A stretch of 17,032 bases of DNA from Dimargaris cristalligena. Taxonomy: Eukaryota; Kickxellomycota; Dimargaritomycetes; Dimargaritales; Dimargaritaceae. Each line of letters starts with the position of its first letter. Position 1 is the first letter of the stretch. Below, piece after piece: positions 9,702 to 17,032 of this stretch. Location of the stretch: assembly GCA_027576995.1 (NCBI GenBank), contig JANBQC010000597.1, positions 1 through 17,032 of the forward strand, written 5' to 3'. The notes below the pieces were generated by a model, which was given only the letters and a program-made list of their open reading frames with translations, was not told the origin of the DNA and searched no databases. Position numbers and translations under genes: made by a program.

Positions 9702-9941
9702 GGGGGGATCTCAGTGGCGAATAAACGCGCGCGAAAGAGAAGGATGTCAAAGAAAAGGGAAGGAGTGATGGGGATAATCAGCGTGACACCAAAGGCCAAT
9801 TACCAAGCGGATGTGCCGATCCGTGTTCCCTACTATCGGTTTGGCGGGCGCCCGTTGGCGGGAACCGAACAATTACGGCGGTTGGATTACAACAAGCCAG
9901 CATATGCCGAGCGGTTTTCCCATGATACTTACCTATACTAA
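9702..9941 (+). CDS. Orphan terminal exon or small ORF of unknown function
   Basis: I do not recognise this protein. A frame of 79 codons runs from 9702 to the TAA at 9939-9941. It is preceded by a strong 3' splice site (CCGTTTCCTCTTACTCTACAG, ending at 9701). Third positions are G/C-rich and codon choice resembles the real exons here, unlike the surrounding sequence. The N-terminal part is very basic (NKRARKRRMSKKRE); the rest contains VPIRVPYYRFGGRPLAG and ends FSHDTYLY. If translated alone, the first ATG is at 9744, giving 65 residues. No upstream exon with a GTAAGT-type donor was found on the + strand between 6844 and 9700, so this may be the last exon of a gene whose other exons I missed, a small standalone gene, or chance. 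Confidence 0.33.
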   Translation, partial: GGISVANKRARKRRMSKKREGVMGIISVTPKANYQADVPIRVPYYRFGGRPLAGTEQLRRLDYNKPAYAERFSHDTYLY

Positions 9942-10176
9942 ATTAGAGGAAGGTGATGGCGCGGTTGGTGTATCTTCCGGGACACACTGACTGCTCTACC
10001 CACTCGGTCGGTTTGGCCGGGATAGTCTAGGATATGATTACGGTACTTCCGGGTATGGTGTAGTGATATTTAAGTGACTGGAAGAGCGTGAGAGAGGGTG
10101 AGATACTTACTTATACTATATACTCTGCATGGTTTGATGAATACGTCCATGTTTACCATGGTTCCGGATCCCCCCC

Positions 10177-10209
10177 TGTGTATGTGTGTGTGTGTGCGTG
10201 CGTGCGTGT
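10177..10209. repeat. (GT)n/(GTGC)n microsatellite
   Basis: An alternating TG run passes into GTGC units. It is flanked by a C run on the left and a G8 run near 10217-10224. Confidence 0.85.
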
Positions 10210-10912
10210 ACTATGAGGGGGGGGAGTAGTGGTGGACCATAATAACTAGCAGTGAATCAAATGGTCTATGCGTGTGCGTCAAAGCGCCGAAGGCAGTGTT
10301 GTGTGCTGTGCATCGAATTGCAAGTTGTGTGCGTCCATTAAACCCTTCTTCTCTCCTTCCTTTTTTCTGGTGGAAGGGCAGGAGTGAGCACCGCCGGTGT
10401 CGCTTGCATTTGAGCCATTGTCCATTTTGGGCTATATGGAGAGAGGACTAGTAGAGTATAAGCTATATGCAACAAGGGGGAAGAGGTCCAGATAGGAGAA
10501 GAGAAACCCCCCAAACACACCCGCCGTAGTATAGTGACGGCAGTTGTATGCCTGTGTCACCCATCTGGCCGGATGGTTGGGCAAATAGCACGGCCAAGGG
10601 AGGGGGGGCATATAAGTATATAGAGGGGCTGACGAAGGCGGCTAGGATTTGATGCACATGTCTTATTAGCAAGGAACTGGAAGGGGAGCCGCGCAGACCA
10701 AAAAGCCAAGGTAATCTGGTGGTGGTGTAACCCCAATAGGGGAAATGGTGAAAGAGAATTTGTCATGGGGTCGTTACTAAAGGGCAGAGCGACCCGATGA
10801 ATAAAAGTAATACCGACGGGTGGGGGAGTGGCACCAAGCCAAGACCAGCAAGGGCTACTACTACTAGTACTACTTAGCCAAAGAACTCAGCCAATGCCCC
10901 CCACACCGCCTA

Positions 10913-10938
10913 ACATGTGGTGGGCCGCTACCACGTGT
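10913..10938. promoter_or_regulatory. CACGTG E-box inside an imperfect inverted repeat
   Basis: CACGTG, the core palindrome bound by bHLH-ZIP proteins, lies at 10932-10937. It forms the right arm of a 9-base inverted repeat (ACATGTGGT at 10913-10921, ACCACGTGT at 10930-10938, one mismatched position) separated by 8 bases. It sits between the purine-rich and pyrimidine-rich halves of the large intergenic region, about 2.9 kb upstream of the bHLH-ZIP gene. Its function is inferred; the motif is directly visible. Confidence 0.5.
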
Positions 10939-10974
10939 GGGTGGGGGGGATGAGAAAGGGAACAAAAGGGCCTT

Positions 10975-13802
10975 GTTAGGTTTACTCCCCTCCCTCTCTC
11001 CCCGCACACCTGCCTCTTCCTCCTCACACTGCACCCCCCTCTCTCTCCACTCCACTAACTCACCCATCCTTCCGTGTTTTACTTTACATACTGTGCGGCT
11101 CTCCTTCATTCACTAGGCAAAGTCCTCCACATACCTACTACTAACAAATGCACCACTGGCCTTCCTCTTTTCTCCCTGTATATTACAATGGCCGCTACTA
11201 TCTTTTTTATTGGCCCCTTTACCAACTCGTGAGCAAAGCGAAAGACCCTTCTCCCCTTGCCCCTCACTCACTCCCTCCCTATGGTACAAAGCGTCCCATC
11301 ATCCATATATGCGCATGAATGGTAGTGGGATTGGTGGATGGATGATGTTCATGCTTGGGGGGATTCAATGTGGATGGAGAGGATGTATGCGCACCATCTC
11401 ATCCGTCGTATGAAGCGGTCCCCTTTATAAACAACCCGGCTCCGTCGCCCGCCGAGCTCTTGTTCTCCTTTAAATATTATCCTATTTGATTTTATCTTAT
11501 CCCTTACCTATCCAATCCAGCCAGCGAACTTGCTTCTCTTTTACTTACTACCATATTCTTTTGTTTCCACACACGCAAGTCGCTTCTTCAGCAACTTACC
11601 CGGTACACTCATATCTCTGTCACCCTTTCTTTATCCTTCAATATTCATTTATTTACTCTCACTCACTCGCCACTATTACTACTACTTATACCCCCCCTTC
11701 TATGTGCGTCGTCGTCACTGGCCCCACCCCCGGTTTGATACTATTTTATCTACATATATTATTCACTCTGGTGGCTTTGTCGCTCCGTAAACTAAAGCCG
11801 TCGTTTACGCGTTTTTGTTTTTTTTGCTCCCCTGTCCACTTTCTCTTTTGTGACCCTTTCCGGGCGCATCATTTTCCCTGAGCAGTGAGTGGTGAACACA
11901 CCCCCTCCTCTGAACCGGGACATTCGTCAATCTCGATCCCCCTGTTCAGCCTTTTTTATCAATATTTAAAAATCCCTTTCCTTTTCCAGTTGTCCGGCTA
12001 CAATCCCACCCCTCCTCTCCTTCTCGCTGGGCGACGCTTGCGAGTAGTCAAACGCTATCATTCTCATATACCTTTGTTCGCCCCCGCGTGACCGCCAACA
12101 AGCCAACTAACGTGGAAACCAAGCAGTACTGTCCTGTCCCTTATAAACCATACCCGCATATTACCCACCCGCGCACCATCCGTTTGAGGTAAGTCATTTC
12201 TTCATATATCAATGGCACGTCTATTCGAGGGCAGCATTCCACTACTCTACCCTCAGGACCAGTAGTGTTCTTCCACTATCTAGACCCAGCTATGGGATGG
12301 TCTATTTGTGTTCCCCCATCCAATGGGGGATGGCGTGGTCAGTTGGCCTTGGGGAGTGGCCACGCGCATTATTTTCTATTGCCCCGTTTTTGTTTTTTTG
12401 TTGGGGCCTTTTCCTGTTTGGTCGGGCGCTCTTGATTTTTCAATTTATTTCCCTTCGTATTTTCGCGTGGCTGCTATTACACTAGCGCTCGTGGCGTGTC
12501 GGCCCCATTTGATGTTCCTTCTTCGTCCAAGACTTAGTCAAAAACACCCCACAATACGCTGCTGTGGATCCTGTGGTGGTGGTGGGCGCACCAGTGTTCC
12601 TCCTCTGTCCTCAATAGGAAGGGGGTGGTATGTTTGTAGGTTTTTAGTTCGGTTGAGGGCCAGCAATGTCGGTGAACCTGTTTCCCCACAATACTCGTCT
12701 CTCCACCGACCGACCGACAGTAACCCGGGTTTTAAGGAGTAGCCTGTAGAGAGAGCAGGGGGGGGTGTACTCCGTCTCATCTAGTATTCATCGCCATGTG
12801 AAGTAGGCCAGGTGTGTTTTTTTTTGGTACATCGTGGCGTTTTCCGTGGCGACGGTGTACTGGTGAATAGAGTGAGGGAGAGTGGCATAGGGTGGGATGG
12901 GGCGGGGGATGGGAGAGGGAAGGGAGGGGGCGGTTGGGATGTAAATGCAAAGAGGGGTTAATGTATGTCAGTCCTCACTTCTGCCATCTATACTATTAAT
13001 TTGCCTCCCCCCCAATTCGTGGCCCATGTCCGCTGTGTAACAACAAACCTACCGACTGCCATGCCGGCTCTCCCTTTGCCCCACTTTTCCTTTACTGCCG
13101 ACACTTGCCTTCCCCTCCCTCCCTGGTGTCACTTTTGTTGGGAGCTTACCCTTCTTCATATTTGCCACTCGGATGCGCGGGTTACTCGTTTTTAATGTAA
13201 TATTGGGTGGTTTTTAGTGCCTGTATTTATTATTATATCGGGCCTTAATCTTCCCCATAATACACTGGTTCTTATTTACGACTAAGGTTCACCACTTTCT
13301 TCTCCCTTTGTAGTTTTTTGCTTTTAAAGTGCTGCGACCCCTTTTAAGGGATCTAGCCGCTCTTCCCGTTCCTTTTGCGTCGCGTGTCCTTTTGGTATAG
13401 TTTGCTCCCGTTCACCTCGTTCCCCCCCTCTCTCCCATTCTTCAACTATCCCCCCATCCCCCAATAGGCTGTTGTCCTCTCCTATACTCTACTCGCTACT
13501 CTCAGACCATTTCCACACCCACCCTTTCTGTCCCCTATTGAGTCATGGTTACTCCAAGAATTCTGCTCTTCGTTTCTTAGCTCCCCTGAGTGCCTCGTGT
13601 GCGACCTTCATTAGGTCGTCCTTTGCCCTGTTTATTTTTTTATTCTCCCTTTCTCCTTTCCGCTCGCCCCTCTCTTTTTATGCGCCAGACAGCCCCCCGT
13701 TTATCCCTCTGCTCACTATTTAACCAGCCCTAACCCCCTCATCTCGACCTTTTCCACGTACCTGTTCTTTGCTGTTTGTAGATTTGCCGCCGTTCTACCC
13801 AC
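10975..13802 (+). promoter_or_regulatory. Long pyrimidine-rich promoter/leader of the bHLH gene
   Basis: Most of this stretch is C/T-rich on the + strand (10980-11110, 11480-12060, 13010-13140, 13420-13780), with purine-rich islands near 11320-11395 and 12840-12960. The several open frames are compositional artefacts, rich in Ser, Pro, Leu and Phe, with no domain character. A good donor (GAG|GTAAGT) at 12189 and an acceptor (GCTGTTTGTAG) ending at 13781 could define a 1.6-kb 5' UTR intron, leaving a 21-base leader segment before the ATG. If unspliced, the leader would contain many upstream ATGs. Confidence 0.45.
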
Positions 13803-15341
13803 ATGAGTACTTCTAACGAACTCCCTTCCCTTACCAAAATCCACCAGCTACCTCCACTCGAGCACCCTGGTGCCCAAGCTCAGGGCCATAATAATATCCG
13901 CCCGACCAGTGCCCCCCAACTGCCCCTGCTCAGCACCTATCGTTTCCCCCCCAAGAACGAGTTCTGCTCGCCCGAACGCCCTCCTTCCACCGACCGCTTC
14001 GGCCACGGCCCGTCCTCCTCCACATCCCCGGGTCGCCTAGACCATTCTTACCCGGAACAAGTCTCTCCTGACTCTAGTCTGGAGTCTTCCCTACTCACCG
14101 AACCCCTGAAGATAAAAATGGAGGACCCTTACCTTCCCGCCTACCGACGCCACTCTATTGCTGCGGCCTCGCGCTTTAACGACGGGGGCTCCCCCCTTTC
14201 CCGTGAAATCGACCCGCGGGACTCCCATTTACCTCCTCCACCACCACTTCCCTCTATGAGCCGCAATAGCTTGCACCCGCACGATGTCCGCATCCCAGGC
14301 CCCCGCGACCTTCCTCCTATCCCTGAGATGAACACTTCCCCGAACAAGCGAAAGGAGCCCTCAAGCCCCGCGGACCACATGCGGCCGGATAATGAAATTA
14401 AACGCCCAAACCCACATGGCGGAGAATACTATGCCCACCCGCCGCCGCCACCACTGCCCGGTCACGAGGGTGGTCGCCACGGCCCGGCTGGTCTGTCGGC
14501 GTATCCCCGTAATCGCCTGCTTCCCCCGGGGGCTTATGATAACGCCAACCGTCGGTTTTCACTGCCCGCACCGCCCCCACATATGCCCCGACCCGGTCCT
14601 AACGGGTCCGTCCACCAACACTCCCCCCATCACACATCCAGTAATTACAACGCCTCAAGCAATACCAGCACCGGGGCCGGTCCCCCGCCGAACTACTACA
14701 GTCGGCCACCACCCCCATCCGAATTCGCCCACCCGGCCCACGGTGGCGGCCCTTCGTCTTCATCTTTCCGGCCACCGACCTCGGGTCCCTCGCCCCCTGG
14801 TCCGAATGGCCCCATGTCCAGCAGTCACTCCGCCGAAATTCCGGACTACCCCGACTCGTTTAATATGGCTCGCCGGGCTTCAATGCCGGTAATTGCCCAC
14901 GATGGAATGAAACCCAGCGGTGACCGGTTCCATCATCCTTCCCCATACCCAGGCCCCACCAATGGAACCAGCGGCCGTCCCGAAGGGGCCTCCGGCCCCT
15001 ACGGCTACCCTCACCCCTTCTCGAGTTTAAATGGCCATGGCTATGTGGCCCATCGGGAAATTGCCAAGAGCGAGACTCCTTATTCCCGCTCTCCCGAGCT
15101 GCGTGTGTCGCACAAGATGGCCGAGCGGAAACGGCGAAAGGAAATGAAGGATCTCTTTGACGAACTGCGGGACACCCTTCCCCTCGACAAGAGCCTCAAA
15201 ACGAGCAAATGGGAGATTTTGAGCAAGGCCATTGACTTTATCACCGCCCTGAAGTCGAGTGAATCGGACCTGAGGAGCGAGTGCGATAGCCTACGTAACC
15301 AATTGTCGGTACTCAAACAGGGTCGGAGATCTTCAACATAA
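13803..15341 (+). CDS. Proline-rich bHLH-leucine-zipper transcription factor
   Basis: Uninterrupted 512-codon gene. The bHLH domain is at residues ~436-482. Its basic region SHKMAERKRRKEM has His437, Glu441 and Arg445, the residues that in this family select CACGTG. Helix 1 (DLFDELRDTLP), a short loop and helix 2 (TSKWEILSKAIDFITALK) follow. Leu483, Leu490, Leu497 and Leu504 fall exactly seven apart, giving a zipper fused to helix 2, so it should bind DNA as a dimer in the nucleus. The first ~430 residues are disordered, rich in Pro, Ser, Gly and His, with PPPPPLP at ~144-150 and ~213-219 and a basic patch NKRKEP (~181). Sites seen: SUMO consensus IKME (Lys105), four RRxS motifs and eleven S/T-P pairs. 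The ATG at 13803 is chosen because a stop lies in frame at 13779 and an acceptor ends at 13781. The target genes are unknown. Confidence 0.93.
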   Translation: MSTSNELPSLTKIHQLPPLEHPGAQAQGHNNIRPTSAPQLPLLSTYRFPPKNEFCSPERPPSTDRFGHGPSSSTSPGRLDHSYPEQVSPDSSLESSLLTEPLKIKMEDPYLPAYRRHSIAAASRFNDGGSPLSREIDPRDSHLPPPPPLPSMSRNSLHPHDVRIPGPRDLPPIPEMNTSPNKRKEPSSPADHMRPDNEIKRPNPHGGEYYAHPPPPPLPGHEGGRHGPAGLSAYPRNRLLPPGAYDNANRRFSLPAPPPHMPRPGPNGSVHQHSPHHTSSNYNASSNTSTGAGPPPNYYSRPPPPSEFAHPAHGGGPSSSSFRPPTSGPSPPGPNGPMSSSHSAEIPDYPDSFNMARRASMPVIAHDGMKPSGDRFHHPSPYPGPTNGTSGRPEGASGPYGYPHPFSSLNGHGYVAHREIAKSETPYSRSPELRVSHKMAERKRRKEMKDLFDELRDTLPLDKSLKTSKWEILSKAIDFITALKSSESDLRSECDSLRNQLSVLKQGRRSST

Positions 15342-15900
15342 TTTTAATTGCATTTATTATTATCGTTGTGGGTGTGAGTGGGTGACTGAGATGTACAGCG
15401 GAGGCCAATCTGTTGCGCGTTTCTTTATGGGTTGGGTGTGTGTACATGAAGAGGGACTGGCGATGGAGCAAGGTGTATATCATTGTAATATGGGTGTGTC
15501 GTTCTTTGGTCCATGGTTGTGCACACCCTATCCCAAAGACAATCCTTTACCCTGATCCAATATCCTCCCAACTCGCGGGTTAATAGTGGAGTTGGTGAGG
15601 GGCAGCGAAAGGGGGGAGATGAGGGTTTGGTCGTCGAAAAAGGGTGACCACCCTCTCCCTTGTGACGATCACCCATTACCAATAGAACAGTGTGGATATC
15701 AATCTTCCTCCCGTTTCGTTGCTTGGCCTTATTGTTAATTACCCCGCAATGCCTCATGAATTGGATTGCCCACCCATCGTTTGATGCGCACTCCACTGGA
15801 CCTCTTGGATAATTTCACCATCGGCAGTTGAACTTATTGTCAGTGAATCCTTGCTTTTTATATTTGCCATCTTTTCTCGCTTTTTATAGTTGGTTTAAAA
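15342..15900. other. 3' flank of the bHLH gene
   Basis: Begins AT-rich (TTTTAATTGCATTTATTATTATC) just after the stop codon, then is mixed. A 123-codon - strand frame at 15425-15796 lacks any domain or splice context and I do not count it as a gene. Confidence 0.5.
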
Positions 15901-16991
15901 TTACTATATACGCAAGGTTTTGACTGCTCTGCTTATGGCATGCGTCTATGCGATTCTCTTCTCTCCGCCGATACATATTCCCCATGTCCCTCATTTTCCC
16001 GAAACCGTCTCACTCCCACTCCCACTAGCCACCCCTTACAATATTACCGCCGCGATGCTCATCCTCGGCCCGCGCCAATTGAATTTGCTTTTTTGCTATT
16101 ATCAATATATAACCAATCTCGTTATTTCTTTCCGCCAATCTTTGTCTATTCTACACGTTCACCCTATTCCCCACCCCCTTCCCCAGTTAAGCGAGATATA
16201 TGTTTGTACGGCTTCTCAATATACGCCTTCCACTTGATAGCCCTACTTTACCCTACCTTTGATGTTTTTATCTATTATCATCCCCTGTTAGTCTTCCCCC
16301 GCCCCTCTCCTCCCCCCCCTTACATTCATTTCCTTCCCACACACACGCGCGCCCTTCACATCCCCCTGACTTTTTTCTACCGTTGTTCTCTGAATATAAA
16401 TTCATATACATACTGTTTTTTCGATAATTACCTTAAATTATATATCGCTAATCACTTTCTTTATAACTCTCTTCTACCCACCTACCCCTCCTACACGGCT
16501 GGTGCTTTTCCCTAGTTTATTTCAGGTTTTTGGTCGCTTCTTGCTAACCTCTTTGTGGGTGTAGGGGGTGCGTGCCTATGTATCACCCTCCCCCACCCCT
16601 GACTCCTACCCCCTCTTCATGTACCATCGTCTTTAACGCTCCTCATTTATTTATATACTACTAATAGTGTTCTTTACTCCGATTATTCTTCTCTTACTAT
16701 AGCTACTGTTATCGCCAATTTAGGATTTTGGTTCTTTTTATTATTTATTTTCATTTTTACTTTTCGAATTTGTCTTTATTTATTATTACTTTGACAGAAA
16801 TCTTGTCCTGTATTCCCACTTTTGTTACTACCATCATACGTGTAGCCCATTCGTCAGTTACTAATAGGATCGCCATGTTCTCTCGAAATATTAAAATGCA
16901 ATACTTGGTATACGTATTATGTTTCAGTGAAGGAAGTTTTAGTTAAGGGAAATATTGCAACCGCCAGGCGAGGCGGAACACCCAACTATAG
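15901..16991 (+). promoter_or_regulatory. Pyrimidine-rich leader of a probable downstream gene
   Basis: About 800 bases (15940-16720) are strongly C/T-rich on the + strand and contain long artefactual open frames, as seen upstream of the bHLH gene. The block ends in CCCAACTATAG (16981-16991), which closely resembles the branch-plus-acceptor sequence CCCCTAACTATAG of methylesterase intron 1. It suggests a + strand gene continuing beyond the window. Confidence 0.4.
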
Positions 16992-17012
16992 AGCGACTAG
17001 GACATCCGGCCA

Positions 17013-17032
17013 ATGAAATCGTCCAACCCGTC
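17013..17032 (+). CDS. Possible first codons of a downstream gene (truncated by window end)
   Basis: An ATG lies 21 bases after the acceptor-like CCCAACTATAG and begins MKSSNP before the window ends. Only the context supports it: pyrimidine-rich leader, acceptor, and the same ATG spacing as the bHLH gene. Product unknown. Confidence 0.2.

Larger units (their letters stand above)
8381..10870. other. Purine-rich (+ strand) non-coding region with one orphan exon candidate
   Basis: Many GGGGAGG-type blocks occur on the + strand (8395-8480, 8610-8740, 9400-9520, 9630-9660, 10210-10240, 10590-10630). The composition looks like a mirror image of the pyrimidine-rich leaders found upstream of genes here. 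A leftward, non-coding transcript starting near 10.9 kb would give this pattern. No - strand ORF has convincing protein character. The exon-like ORF at 9702-9941 is the only coding candidate. Confidence 0.5.

Noticed and set aside
11486..11881. 131-codon + strand ORF and overlapping frame at 11530
   Set aside because: The start is TTG rather than ATG, two frames are open at once, and composition is C/T-driven. Leader sequence, not protein.
14392..14892. 166-codon + strand ORF overlapping the bHLH gene
   Set aside because: Shadow frame of the GC-rich, proline-rich bHLH coding sequence.
15425..15796. 123-codon - strand ORF downstream of the bHLH gene
   Set aside because: No recognisable motif, no coding-like third-position bias, no promoter or splice context. 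A short gene cannot be excluded but is unsupported.
15940..16515. 191-codon + strand ORF
   Set aside because: It follows a pyrimidine-rich block; residues are mostly Ser, Pro, Leu, Phe, Tyr and Thr with few Lys, Glu or Gly. No domain or codon bias like the real exons. Best explained by composition.

Overview
The window looks like nuclear DNA of a fungus, most likely an early-diverging (non-Dikarya) lineage. The placement rests on three things: spliceosomal introns with GTAAGT-type donors and pyrimidine-TAG or CAG acceptors; (AT)n and (ATT)n tracts confined to introns and spacers; and gene content typical of fungi, including a mitochondrial glycerol-3-phosphate dehydrogenase with an EF-hand-like tail and a fungal-type bHLH factor. 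The phylum is inference. No tRNA or rRNA gene, CRISPR array, bacterial operon, virus or intact transposon is recognisable.

Layout. Bases 1-726 are the 3' end of the FAD glycerol-3-phosphate dehydrogenase gene. After about 0.86 kb of spacer, 1585-3417 carries six exons of protein phosphatase methylesterase (PPME1/Ppe1), the enzyme that demethylates the PP2A catalytic subunit. The conserved C-terminal exon, which should hold the catalytic histidine, cannot be recognised in 3418-4009. Bases 4010-6843 encode a multi-exon WD40 protein with an acidic/basic low-complexity insert; its order of motifs is reminiscent of ERCC8/CSA. Its 5' end is unresolved and may contain a one-base frame break.

From 6844 to 13802 lie about 7 kb with almost no supportable coding sequence. 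Within this, 6844-8380 is AT-rich and featureless. Bases 8381-10870 are purine-rich on the + strand and contain one orphan exon-like ORF behind a good 3' splice site. A CACGTG palindrome inside an imperfect hairpin sits near 10913-10938, where strand composition flips. Bases 10975-13790 are mostly pyrimidine-rich on the + strand and look like the long promoter and leader of the next gene.

That gene (13803-15341) is uninterrupted and encodes a 512-residue proline-rich bHLH-leucine-zipper transcription factor. It carries four RRxS (PKA-type) sites, two of which are also RxxSxP (14-3-3-type), a SUMO consensus site and eleven S/T-P sites. Its basic region has the His-Glu-Arg set of CACGTG binders, so the upstream CACGTG may be an autoregulatory site. 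The last 1.7 kb is the 3' flank of this gene and then another pyrimidine-rich leader, possibly ending in a 3' splice site and the first codons of a further gene at 17013.

The genes are all on the + strand and are functionally unrelated: glycerol shuttle, PP2A regulation, WD40 scaffold, transcription factor. I see no gene-cluster logic. The most interesting part is the bHLH-ZIP gene with its very large, strand-skewed upstream region.
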